Assembly (NCBI RefSeq): GCF_014199325.1 | Contig: NZ_JACIJJ010000002.1 | Coordinates: 434,001-498,000, forward strand | Source: Sphingomonas yantingensis | GTDB taxonomy: Bacteria; Pseudomonadota; Alphaproteobacteria; Sphingomonadales; Sphingomonadaceae | Direction of reading: 5' to 3' | DNA length: 64,000 bases | Shown here: one piece after another, positions 24,346-32,712 of the stretch | Layout of the letters: the number at the start of each line of letters is the position of its first letter | Position numbering within the stretch: the first letter of the stretch is position 1 | Notes under the pieces: model-generated | What the model was told of the DNA's origin: nothing | What the model saw: only the letters and a program-made list of their open reading frames with translations | Databases searched by the model: none | Translations under genes and position numbers: made by a program

Positions 24346-26835
24346 TCACGCCGAGGGACCGGTGCCGCTGGCCTGCTCGGCAGGCGTCTTCAGGAACCGC
24401 GTATAGGCCCAACTGATCGCGATCAGCGTGACGCCGATGCCGAGGAACGAGACGACGCGCAGGATACCGTCGAGCGCAATGTCGATTGTGAACACCTTGA
24501 GCGCGACGATCATCGCAAGGCCAAGCCCGGCGAAGCGCAGGTCGCGCGCGCCGCCGATCAGGCCGCGCCACAGCCAGACGAGGCCGAGCGCGAGCATCGC
24601 GGCGGAATAGCCCCAGTTCTCGCCCGTGCCGACCGGACCGGTCAGGATGCTGCCGTGCGCGCCCTGTCGCACCGCGGCGAGCGCGGCGACGAGCATCAGC
24701 GCGAGCGCGGGGATGCGCCAGCGTCGCTCGCCCCAGGTCCAAAGGATCGCGGCCGCGACGGCGGGGAGGAGGACGGCGGCGTTCAATAGCGGGATCGCGC
24801 CGACCGCTTGCGGCGCGAACACCGGCGATAGCAGCAGGAGGTCGAACCAGACGATCCGGGCGAGCGCCAAGATTGCGAGGGCGCGTGCGGCAAGCGGGGC
24901 ACGGGTCCTCAAAACCCATCCGGTCCCAAGCGCGACCAGCGTGATGACCGCGCGCTCGACAAAGCCCCAGGTCATGAACGTCCCGGCGTCGGCGATGGCG
25001 AGCGGCCGTTTCATCAGCACATAGGCCGTCGCAGCGGCGAGCACGCCAGCGACGATCGCGGCGGGGCGGCGCCAGTGCCCATAGCCTTCGGCGGTGCGGA
25101 GCGGCACGAGTGCGGCAAGCGCGAGCGGGAGCAGGCGCATGAGGATCGCCGCAAGTGGCGGCAGCGCGGGGTAGATGAGTTCCTCCCCGGGCAGCGAACG
25201 GGCCAGCGCCTCGATCAGCGCGCCGACCTCGCGATGCGCGGCGATCAGGCCGAGCGCGAGCGGCACGATCGCCGCGCCGGCCAGCGAACGCGCGCCGAGG
25301 CGGCGGGCGGCCTCCGCCACGGCGACGATCGCGGCGGCGAGCGCAAGGCCGGCGGCATCTTCGCCGAACAACGCCATCGCGCCGAGGACGACAGCGCCCA
25401 CCGCGGCGAGCGTGCCGCCGACGAGCCCGGCGTCGCGTCCCTCGATCCGGTCGCGGTGCCGCCACGCTAGCCAGCCAGCGGCGGCGGCGATGACGAGACC
25501 GAACGGTGCCCAGGCGGCGCGCGGCAGCAGTTGCGGCGTGCCGAGTTGCAGGACGGCGAGCGGCCCGATTAGTCCCGCGATCGCCAGCAGCGCCCAGTCG
25601 CGATGGACGCGCGACCGCGCAAGGCCCGCGCCGCCGAGGATCAGCGTCGCGACGACCGCCGCGATCCCCGTCGAGGCACGCGCGGGGGCGAGTGCGAAGA
25701 GCGCGAGTAGCAGCCCGGCGGCGATCAGCGGCGCGGGCGACAGGCTCGGCTCGCGCCACGCCAGCACGACCGCGGCGGCGGCGAGGACGAGATAAAAGGC
25801 CCAGCCGAGCGGGGAGAAGTCGAGCGTCGGGGCGAGCGCGAACAACTGGATCAGGCCGAGTGCGAGCGGAGCGACGCGCAGCGGTTGCGACCGGGTGCCG
25901 CTGGCGGGCAGCGCGAGCGCGGCGCCGATCGACAGGAAGACGACGAAGCCGCCGACGATCGGCCGGTCCCCCGCGTCCAGCATCACCGCGAGGAAGGCGG
26001 TCCAGCCGAACCCGGCTGCCGCGCTCGCCAGTGCCAGCCAGCCCCAGCCGCGCCGCACCGACAGTACGAACAGGCCCGCGAGCAGGAGCGCGAGATAGAC
26101 GAGCAACGGCGCGGTTCCCGCCGCGTCGTAACCCGCGACCAGCGGCGCGAGGAAGCCGCCGGTGAGCGCCATGATCGCGGTCGGCGGCCCTTGCCTGAGC
26201 GACAGCGCGAGGCCCGCACCGGTGATCGCCAGCAAGAGCACGAACGCGGGCAGCGGCGCGACGAGGTGATAGAGCGCGGCGGCGAGGTAGAGCGTCGCAT
26301 AGAGGCTGGCGACGCCCGCGCCCGCCAGCGCCTGTCCGATGCGCGGATCGTCGCGCGTCGCGGGCAGGCGTCGCGCGGCCTCGCTCGCGGCGATCAGGAC
26401 GAAGGCGAGCAGGCAGGCAAGCAGCGTGCGCGCGCCCGGCCCGAACCAGCCCGCGTCGATCGCCGCGCGCACGAGGAAGAAGCCCGCGAGCACCAGCGCC
26501 GCGCCGCCGATCCAGACAGGCAGCCGTCCGCCGATCAGGCTTTCGAGATCGAAACCACGCGGCGCCGGGGTGGGTTCGGACATGGCGGGCGGCGGTTCGT
26601 CCGCTTCGCGCGTCGTGACGGGGGGTGGGGCCACAGGGGGCGGGGCGAAGGGGGGCGGGCGGCGGCGCACGACCACTTCGAGATCGGCCTCGCGCGGGGC
26701 GAAATTCTTGGGCTCCGGCGCGGTCGTCCGGACAAGGAGCGCGCGAATCTCGCCTTCGGCACGGATCAGGCGGCGGCGCAGATTCGCGACGATGAGGCCC
26801 AGCCCGATGACGGCGATCAGCAGCAACAGCTCCAA
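24346..26835 (-). CDS. Large polytopic membrane protein (DUF2339 type)
   Basis: About 829 residues with one N-terminal membrane segment (MELLLLIAVIGLGLIVANL), a Pro/Arg-rich cytoplasmic linker (residues about 35-115), and then roughly 24 or more closely packed hydrophobic segments to the end, including GGRLPVWIGGAALVLAGFFL and the C-terminal VVSFLGIGVTLIAISWAYTR, both typical of DUF2339 proteins. A TTG at 26835 is preferred because GGAG lies 7 nt upstream; another TTG at 26877 would add 14 residues. No function is established for the family. It is divergent from the dapF-like gene across about 220 bp. Confidence 0.75.
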   Translation of the reverse strand: MELLLLIAVIGLGLIVANLRRRLIRAEGEIRALLVRTTAPEPKNFAPREADLEVVVRRRPPPFAPPPVAPPPVTTREADEPPPAMSEPTPAPRGFDLESLIGGRLPVWIGGAALVLAGFFLVRAAIDAGWFGPGARTLLACLLAFVLIAASEAARRLPATRDDPRIGQALAGAGVASLYATLYLAAALYHLVAPLPAFVLLLAITGAGLALSLRQGPPTAIMALTGGFLAPLVAGYDAAGTAPLLVYLALLLAGLFVLSVRRGWGWLALASAAAGFGWTAFLAVMLDAGDRPIVGGFVVFLSIGAALALPASGTRSQPLRVAPLALGLIQLFALAPTLDFSPLGWAFYLVLAAAAVVLAWREPSLSPAPLIAAGLLLALFALAPARASTGIAAVVATLILGGAGLARSRVHRDWALLAIAGLIGPLAVLQLGTPQLLPRAAWAPFGLVIAAAAGWLAWRHRDRIEGRDAGLVGGTLAAVGAVVLGAMALFGEDAAGLALAAAIVAVAEAARRLGARSLAGAAIVPLALGLIAAHREVGALIEALARSLPGEELIYPALPPLAAILMRLLPLALAALVPLRTAEGYGHWRRPAAIVAGVLAAATAYVLMKRPLAIADAGTFMTWGFVERAVITLVALGTGWVLRTRAPLAARALAILALARIVWFDLLLLSPVFAPQAVGAIPLLNAAVLLPAVAAAILWTWGERRWRIPALALMLVAALAAVRQGAHGSILTGPVGTGENWGYSAAMLALGLVWLWRGLIGGARDLRFAGLGLAMIVALKVFTIDIALDGILRVVSFLGIGVTLIAISWAYTRFLKTPAEQASGTGPSA

Positions 26836-27058
26836 CGATACGCTCCGACCCTCGCGCGCGGTGCGCGCCGAGCGCAAGGCATAGCGGGCGTGCGGCGAAA
26901 GTCGAACCTTTCGCGGCCGTTCGGTGGGGGGGCAACGCGTTGCCCGACCATCGACCTATCCCGGCGGAGGCCAGGGTGCGGAGCGGAATAGCCGGGCTTC
27001 TGCGCCCGCAATTATCCGGCCGCTGGTATCCGCGGGCGAGGACGCCTAGGTCGCGCCC

Positions 27059-28009
27059 ATGCGCTTCGATTTCATCCATTGCCACGGCTCCGGCAACGAC
27101 TTCCCGCTGATCGACGCCCGCGCTTTGTCGTTGAGCAATGCCGAGTGGGCGGCGGTCGCCCGCGCGCTTGCCGACCGGACCGGGCCGGTCGGGGGCGACG
27201 GGCTGCTGCTGCTCGTCCCCGGCCGCGGCGAGACGGCGTTCGGGCAGCGGATGTTCAACCCCGACGGCAGCGAGGCCGAGACCTGCCTCAACGGCCTGCG
27301 CTGCACCGCGCGCGCGGGGTTCGAGGCGACGGGGCTCGACCACGCGCTGGTCGGCCTGCCGAAGAGCGACGCGCTCGCCGCACGCGTGCCCGACATTGCA
27401 CCGGGCGTCGTCACGATCGAGACGCGCGTGACCTCGATCGACGATTCGCCAGCGGGGGTCGGACTGACGGTGGGTGACGAGCCCTTCGTCGATGCGACGA
27501 TCCCCGGCCTGGCGAGCGACCGGCGCTTTACCGCGCTGGCGATGCCCAACCCGCATCTCGTCACCTTCGTCGAGACGATCGACGAGGCCGAACTGGTCGC
27601 GCTGGGCGATTGGTGCGAGGCGGCGCCCGCGCTGATCCCCGGCCGCGCCAATGTGAGCTTCGTGACGGCCGGGTCGGCGGGCCTCTACGTGCGCACCTAC
27701 GAGCGCGGGGTCGGCCTGACCGACAGTTGCGGCAGCGCGATGGCGGCGTCGACCGTGGCGGCGGCGCGCACCGGGCGGATCGGCTGGGGCGAGGACGTTG
27801 TCGTGCGCAACCGCGGCGGCATGGTCCGCGCCCGTACCGAGCGCGGAGCGGACGGGGTCGAAGCCGTCGCGATCGCGGGCAACGCCACCTTCACCCATGA
27901 AGGTATCGCGGAGGTCGACCTGGCCACCGGGACGCTCGTGTCCGCGGCGGTGACCGCCAAGCGAAGCGACGAAATCGACGCTTGGGCCTCGCTGATCGCC
28001 GCGTTGTAA
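27059..28009 (+). CDS. DapF-family epimerase, atypical
   Basis: The 316-residue product aligns with diaminopimelate epimerase from its first residues (FIHCHGSGNDFPLID). Both catalytic cysteines are present: in DGSEAETCLNGLRC (residue about 80) and in ERGVGLTDSCGSAMAAS (residue about 228). The first motif differs from the canonical C-G-N-G (here CLNG), and the protein is about 40 residues longer than typical DapF because of changes in the middle (VTIETRVTSIDDSPAGVGLT). It could be the lysine/peptidoglycan enzyme or a related amino-acid racemase. No lysine-pathway genes lie nearby. Confidence 0.75.
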   Translation: MRFDFIHCHGSGNDFPLIDARALSLSNAEWAAVARALADRTGPVGGDGLLLLVPGRGETAFGQRMFNPDGSEAETCLNGLRCTARAGFEATGLDHALVGLPKSDALAARVPDIAPGVVTIETRVTSIDDSPAGVGLTVGDEPFVDATIPGLASDRRFTALAMPNPHLVTFVETIDEAELVALGDWCEAAPALIPGRANVSFVTAGSAGLYVRTYERGVGLTDSCGSAMAASTVAAARTGRIGWGEDVVVRNRGGMVRARTERGADGVEAVAIAGNATFTHEGIAEVDLATGTLVSAAVTAKRSDEIDAWASLIAAL

Positions 28010-28045
28010 AAAGGTCCGTTAACCTCGCGCTGCTAGCCGTTGGGC

Positions 28046-29839
28046 ATGGCGCGTAGCGATGTTCGTTCATTGACGGGAACCGGCCCCCTGCTGCTGTTCG
28101 GCGCGGGCTATGCCGCGGCGATCGGCGTGTCGCTGCTGACCCGATTCGGCGGCGGCGTGGCGTGCATGTGGCTCGCCATGGGTGTCCTGTCGCCCTATCT
28201 GGCGAAGGTGCCGGTGCGCGACTGGTGGCGCGTCGCGATCGTTGCGATCGGCGTCAGTGCGGTGCTCACCGCCGTCGCGGGCCTCGGCCCCGTCGCGGCC
28301 ATCCCGCTCGCGCCGCTCAACTTCATCGAAGCGTCGATCCTCGCGCTGCTGCTGCGCCGGTTCGCCCCCGTCGACGACGGTGCGCTGCGTAGCATCGGCC
28401 AAGTCGCGGTGGTGATCGGCGGCGGGATACTGGCGGCCGGACTGACCGCGTTTCCGGCGTCGTTCGTCGCCGCCCATGTCACCCAGACGGGCTTCTGGCA
28501 CAACTGGACCAACTGGACGACGGGTCACGCGCTGGGGACGATCGCGCTGGCGCCTATCGGGCTGCTGCTGCTCAGCGGCGATCTCGGCCACTGGTGGACG
28601 GGCGCGACCCGCGGCGAGCGGATTGAGGCGGGCGTCCATGCCGCGTTCGTGACATTGGTGTCGGCGGGAACCTTTGCCCAGTCGGTGCTGCCGCTGTCGT
28701 TCCTGCCGATCCTGCCGGTCACGCTCGCCACGTTCCGGCTCGGGCGGATCGGCGCGGCGGTCTCGACGCTGATCCTGTCGATGATCGCGATCTTCTTTTC
28801 GCTGCGCGGGGTGGGGCCGGTGACGCTGATGCCGCCCGATCCGTCGCTGCGCATCCACCTCGTACAGTTCTACCTCGCGACCGTCGTCATCACGGTGCTG
28901 CCCGCCGCGGCCGATCTGCGCCGGCGAAAGGACGTGCTGCGCCGGCTGGCGGCGAGCGAGGCGCGCTATCGGCTGGTTACGGAGAATGCGTCGGACGTCG
29001 TGCTGACGCTCGATGCCGAAGGACGCATCCGGTTCGTCTCGCCCTCGATCGAGGGGCTGGGCGACTACCGCGTCGCCGCACTGCTCGGCACGCCGGCGGG
29101 CAACCTCCTGGCGCCCGAGCATCGCCCCGCGGCGGCGCGCGCGCATCTTGACGCGCTGCGCGATCCCGGAACCTCGCAGGTGGTGGAGGTTGAGACCCGA
29201 CCCGATGCCGAGGGCGCCCAGCGCTGGATCGAGATGCGAATGCGCGCGATCGAGGGCGGGCCGGCGGGCACGACGATCGAGCTCGTTTGTGCGATCCGCG
29301 ACATTTCCAAGCGCAAGTCGGTGGAGGCCGAGTTGCAGCGCGCGGCGCGCACCGACCCGCTCACCGGCCTCGCCAACCGGCGGCTGTTCAACGACGCGCT
29401 CGACCTCGTTCTCGAGCGCGTGGCGCGGGACGAGCGGGCGAAGGCGTGCATCGCGATCTTCGATATCGACCATTTCAAGCGGGTCAATGATGCCTTCGGC
29501 CATGATGCAGGCGACCGCGTGCTCGCGCGCTTCGCACAGATCGCTCAGGGCGTGACGCGCGCGAAGGATCTGGTCGCACGGTTGGGCGGCGAGGAATTCG
29601 GCCTCGTCCTGCCCGGCGCAGGCCGCGAAGAGGCACAAGCGATCTGCGAGCGGCTGCGCGCCGAGTTCGCGGGCGCAGCGTTGGTGCTGGAGGACGGCAG
29701 CCATGTCTGGACGACGGTCAGCGCGGGGATCGCCGCGATCGGCGGTGAGGACAGCCGCGCCGACGTCATGCGCATCGCCGACGCCGCGCTCTATGCCGCC
29801 AAGCGGGCGGGGCGCGACCGGCTCGTGCTGGCGGCGTGA
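28046..29839 (+). CDS. Diguanylate cyclase, MASE1-PAS-GGDEF
   Basis: A 597-residue membrane-bound enzyme that probably makes cyclic di-GMP. The N-terminal 280 residues form about eight hydrophobic segments of MASE1 type (NWTNWTTGHALGTIALAPIG is the family loop). A PAS domain follows at about 305-425 (ENASDVVLTLDAEGRIRFVS). The GGDEF domain at about 435-597 has DPLTGLANRRLF, FDIDHFKRVNDAFGHDAGDR and an intact GGEEF active site (residue about 514), with an RxxD inhibitory site (RAKD) five residues before it. The ATG at 28046 is preferred to a TTG two codons earlier. It may link motility to surface behaviour, given the flagellar genes in the window. Confidence 0.92.
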   Translation: MARSDVRSLTGTGPLLLFGAGYAAAIGVSLLTRFGGGVACMWLAMGVLSPYLAKVPVRDWWRVAIVAIGVSAVLTAVAGLGPVAAIPLAPLNFIEASILALLLRRFAPVDDGALRSIGQVAVVIGGGILAAGLTAFPASFVAAHVTQTGFWHNWTNWTTGHALGTIALAPIGLLLLSGDLGHWWTGATRGERIEAGVHAAFVTLVSAGTFAQSVLPLSFLPILPVTLATFRLGRIGAAVSTLILSMIAIFFSLRGVGPVTLMPPDPSLRIHLVQFYLATVVITVLPAAADLRRRKDVLRRLAASEARYRLVTENASDVVLTLDAEGRIRFVSPSIEGLGDYRVAALLGTPAGNLLAPEHRPAAARAHLDALRDPGTSQVVEVETRPDAEGAQRWIEMRMRAIEGGPAGTTIELVCAIRDISKRKSVEAELQRAARTDPLTGLANRRLFNDALDLVLERVARDERAKACIAIFDIDHFKRVNDAFGHDAGDRVLARFAQIAQGVTRAKDLVARLGGEEFGLVLPGAGREEAQAICERLRAEFAGAALVLEDGSHVWTTVSAGIAAIGGEDSRADVMRIADAALYAAKRAGRDRLVLAA

Positions 29840-29865
29840 CGGCAAGCGACCAAAGGACAATCGTC

Positions 29866-30019
29866 ACCGCGGACTTGAACCGGTGTGATGCTGCCTTGGA
29901 AGAAGGAAGAAGCGTCACCCCGGATCAACTCCGGGATGACTGACGATGTTTGGAAAGCGTCGCGGGGTAGCGTCAACCGCTGCCCTCGGATCGGATCAGT
30001 TCGCGCGGCCGCCTGAAGC
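29866..30019. repeat. Degenerate copy of the repeat region at 30140-30298
   Basis: This block repeats, in the same orientation and order, the sequence at 30140-30298: a GTCACC..GGACTTGA..CCGG element, GCTGCCTTGGAAGAAGGAAG, a CCGGATCAACTCCGGGATGAC element, ATGTTTGGAAAGCGTCGCGG, and TCAGTTCGCGCGGCC. The last part corresponds to the 3' end of the Sel1-like gene, so this is a duplicated fragment of that gene's end plus its downstream palindromes. Between the copies, 30020-30139 shows no gene or motif. Confidence 0.75.
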
Positions 30020-30139
30020 TCGGGCGCGATATGATGCGGACCCGCTATGCTGTGCTTTATGCCGGCGAGTTGGCGGTTACCGGCTCGAGCCGGCGGTGTG
30101 GACTCGCGCGAAAGGAATCAGATGTTTTGCAACGCGACA

Positions 30140-30298
30140 CGTCACCCTGGACTTGATCCGGGGTCCCGCTGCCTTGGAAGAAGGAAGAAGCGGGACCCCG
30201 GATCAAGTCCGGGGTGACGGAAGATGTTTGGAAAGCGTCGCGGGGCAGCGTCAACTGCTGCCCTCGGGTCGGATCAGTTCGCGCGGCCGGTCTGAAGC
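30140..30298. repeat. GTCACC/GGTGAC palindromic element and second direct-repeat copy
   Basis: The core is a long inverted repeat: a left arm of GTCACCCTGGACTTGATCCG followed by GGGTCCCGCT, a centre GCCTTGGAAGAAGGAAG, and a right arm AGCGGGACCCCGGATCAAGT followed by CCGGGGTGAC. It lies downstream of the Sel1-like gene, overlapping its last codons at the right end, and pairs with the degenerate copy at 29866-30019. Likely a dispersed extragenic palindrome. Confidence 0.75.
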
Positions 30299-30564
30299 CA
30301 GGCGCGTGCCGCCTTTTGCGCGGCGGCGATTTCGGGCGCGCTCATCTCGTCGGCCACTTCGGCGCGGCACGCCTGGGCGGCGCTGCTGCCCGACATGGCG
30401 GCAAGGTTGAACCATTTATGTGCCTCGATCAGGTCGACGATCGCGCCCTGCGCGCCGCTCGCGTAGACCATTCCGAGGTCGTAGAGCGCGTCGGCATCGC
30501 CGCGCGCGGCTTCGCGCATCCTGCTCTCGATCAGGAATTGCGCGCTCTTGAGACTGTTGCCCAT
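30274..30564 (-). CDS. Small Sel1-repeat-like protein
   Basis: The 96-residue product contains one Sel1/TPR-like helical repeat: AARGDADALYDLGMVYASGA, then AHKWFNLAAMSGSSAAQACR. Sel1 proteins are protein-interaction modules; this one has too few repeats for a solenoid and no signal peptide. The stop codon and last codons lie in a sequence duplicated about 280 bp downstream (29866-30019). Function unknown. Confidence 0.75.
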   Translation of the reverse strand: MGNSLKSAQFLIESRMREAARGDADALYDLGMVYASGAQGAIVDLIEAHKWFNLAAMSGSSAAQACRAEVADEMSAPEIAAAQKAARAWLQTGRAN

Positions 30565-30647
30565 GTCGCATTCACCCCTTTTGCCCCCTTTTCGGGCAAG
30601 GTCAGGATGCGATGCGAAGGCCCAACAAATGGTTAACGCCGCTCATA

Positions 30648-31490
30648 CTATCGGGTGATGACCGGAATGTTGTCGATCAGGCGGGTCGAGCCGATCTTTG
30701 CGGCGGCCAGCAGGCGCATCGGCCGGCCGGGCTCGATCGCTTCGGACAGCGTTTCGGCATCGACCAGCGTCACATAGTCCACGGCGAAGCCCGCCGCCGC
30801 GAGTGCCGCCCGCGCCTGTGCCAGCGCGGCCGCCGGATCGCCGCCCTTTCCGATCGCCCCGGCCGCCACGCCGAGCGCACGCGGCAGCGCAACCGCGGCC
30901 GCGCGATCCTCGGGCGCGAGATAGAGGTTGCGCGAGGAGAGGGCGAGGCCGTCGTCGTCGCGCTGCGTCGGCACGCCGACGATCTCGATCCCCATGTCCA
31001 GGTCGGCGACCATCCGGCGGATGACCGCCAGTTGCTGGAAATCCTTTTCGCCGAACAGCGCGACGTCGGCGCGCACCTGATTGAACAGCTTGGTGACGAC
31101 CGTCGCCACGCCGTCGAAATGGCCCGGCCGCGCCGCGCCGTCGAGGCCGTCGCTGACGCCCGCGATTGATACCGTGGTCGAAAAGCCCGCCGGGTACATC
31201 GCCTCCACCGGCGGCAGCCACAGCAGGTCGACGCCGGCGTCGGCCAGCATCCGGCTGTCCGCCTGTTCGCGGCGCGGATAGCGCTCGAGATCCTCGCCGG
31301 CCCCGAACTGCATCGGGTTGACGAAGATCGACACCGCGACTCGGGGTGCGCGCCGCCGCGCCTCGGCCACCAGCGCCATGTGGCCGGCGTGGAGCGCGCC
31401 CATCGTCGGCACGAGCGCGATCCGATCCCCCGCCGATTTCCACGAGTCGATGAGGGCGGCGAGCGCGGCCTTGTCACGGATGGTTTGCAC
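30648..31490 (-). CDS. panC: Pantothenate synthetase
   Basis: PanC condenses pantoate and beta-alanine with ATP to give pantothenate, for coenzyme A. The 280-residue product has the nucleotidyl-transferase signature MGALHAGHMALV (HxGH type, residues about 30-41), FVNPMQFGAGEDLERYPR, FGEKDFQQLAVIRRMV and the KMSKS-like LSSRNLYL. Length is standard. The start is a GTG at 31490; no better ATG exists. It diverges from mipZ across 82 bp. Confidence 0.95.
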   Translation of the reverse strand: MQTIRDKAALAALIDSWKSAGDRIALVPTMGALHAGHMALVAEARRRAPRVAVSIFVNPMQFGAGEDLERYPRREQADSRMLADAGVDLLWLPPVEAMYPAGFSTTVSIAGVSDGLDGAARPGHFDGVATVVTKLFNQVRADVALFGEKDFQQLAVIRRMVADLDMGIEIVGVPTQRDDDGLALSSRNLYLAPEDRAAAVALPRALGVAAGAIGKGGDPAAALAQARAALAAAGFAVDYVTLVDAETLSEAIEPGRPMRLLAAAKIGSTRLIDNIPVITR

Positions 31491-31572
31491 GGCCGGTCCC
31501 TTGCGATAATGACCCTTGGGGCGCGCGTTCTATGTGGGGGGACGTGGCCGATCAACAGGGGAAGTACGCGTC

Positions 31573-32370
31573 TTGGCCAGCCACGCCGACGGCTTGCACG
31601 TCATTGTCTTTGCCAACGAAAAGGGCGGCACGGGCAAGTCCACCACCGCCGTCCACGTCGCCATCGCGCTCGCCGCGAAGGGCGCGCGCGTGGCCGCGCT
31701 CGACCTCGACCATCGCCAGCGGACGCTGGGGCGCTATCTCGACAACCGCGCCGCGACGATGAAGCGGATGGGGCGCGACCTGCCGATGCCGCGCCACGCG
31801 ACGCATGACGGGGAAAGCCAGGCGCGGTTCGACGAGCTGCTCGGCGAAATGAGCGCCGGGTCCGACTTCCTCGTCATCGACACGCCGGGCCGCGACGATC
31901 CGTTCGCGCGGATCGCGGTCACCAACGCCGACACGCTCGTCACCCCCATGAACGACAGCTTCGTCGACTTCGACCTGATCGGTCAGGTCGATCCCGACGA
32001 TTTCAGGGTGACGCGGCCAAGCTTCTATTCCGAGCTCATCTGGGAATCGCGCAAGAAGCGGGCGCGTGCCGATGGCGCGACGATCGACTGGGTAGTCCTG
32101 CGCAACCGCCTTCAGCATATCGAGGCGCGCAACATGCGCCGCGTGTCGGAGGCGATCCAGCAACTGTCGCGCCGCGTCGGGTTCCGTGTCGTCCCCGGCC
32201 TTTCCGAGCGCGTCATCTATCGCGAGTTGTTTCCGCAGGGGCTGACGATGCTCGACTCGCGCGAGTTCGGCGAGATGGCGCTGAGCCACGTCGCCGCGCG
32301 GCAGGAACTGCGCGAGATGATGGCCGGCCTCGCCCTGCCTGATACCGCCGCGCTGCCCGTCTCCGCCTGA
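31573..32370 (+). CDS. mipZ: Cell-division positioning ATPase MipZ
   Basis: MipZ is a ParA/MinD-like ATPase that binds ParB near the poles, forms a gradient and inhibits FtsZ assembly away from midcell in alphaproteobacteria lacking Min. The 265-residue product has the deviant Walker A FANEKGGTGKSTTAVHVAIA (residues about 12-31), the switch LDLDHRQRTLGRYLDNRA, Walker B DFLVIDTPG, and the MipZ-specific TRPSFYSELIWESRKKR. The TTG at 31573 is preferred because AGGGGAAG precedes it and it starts the conserved region; a TTG at 31516 is possible. It overlaps the J-domain gene by one base. Confidence 0.92.
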   Translation: MASHADGLHVIVFANEKGGTGKSTTAVHVAIALAAKGARVAALDLDHRQRTLGRYLDNRAATMKRMGRDLPMPRHATHDGESQARFDELLGEMSAGSDFLVIDTPGRDDPFARIAVTNADTLVTPMNDSFVDFDLIGQVDPDDFRVTRPSFYSELIWESRKKRARADGATIDWVVLRNRLQHIEARNMRRVSEAIQQLSRRVGFRVVPGLSERVIYRELFPQGLTMLDSREFGEMALSHVAARQELREMMAGLALPDTAALPVSA

Positions 32371-32627
32371 TGGGCAAGCTTCTTTTTGCGCTCGCCCTCA
32401 TGGCGGCGATCTGGTGGCTGCTCAAAAAGGGCAAGCCGCCCCGCCGCCCCGCCTTGTCGGAGGCGGAGGCGCGGGCGGTGCTCGGCGTCGATGCCGGCGC
32501 GGATGCCGAGGCGATCCGCGCCGCGCATCGCCGGCTGGTGACCGCAGTACATCCTGACAAGGGCGGCTCGGCCGACCTCACGCGGCGCATCAATGCCGCG
32601 CGGGATATCCTGCTGCGTACGCGCTGA
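32370..32627 (+). CDS. Small membrane-anchored J-domain protein
   Basis: The 85-residue protein has one N-terminal membrane helix (LLFALALMAAIWWLL) and a J-domain with the essential HPD motif in RRLVTAVHPDKGGSADLTRR (residues about 51-70). This layout matches the Pam18/Tim14-like small J-proteins, which recruit and stimulate DnaK/Hsp70 at a membrane. Its ATG overlaps the mipZ stop as TGATG, so the two are translationally coupled. The client is unknown. Confidence 0.85.
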   Translation: MGKLLFALALMAAIWWLLKKGKPPRRPALSEAEARAVLGVDAGADAEAIRAAHRRLVTAVHPDKGGSADLTRRINAARDILLRTR

Positions 32628-32712
32628 CCGATTTTTGTTGCACCTGCGAAAGAATGCAACTTTCGCATCCTACGAGGATTATCGGCGCTACGCCTGAATC
32701 TGGGGGACCGAC

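Noticed and set aside
26930..26945. Palindrome GGGCAACGCGTTGCCC between DUF2339 and dapF-like genes
   Set aside because: It is a single 16-bp palindrome with no related copy found in the window and no clear position relative to a promoter; too little to call an operator.
24308..27898. A 1196-codon minus-strand frame over the DUF2339 gene and dapF-like gene
   Set aside because: It crosses two real genes in another frame and its translation is low-complexity Arg/Ala/Pro.
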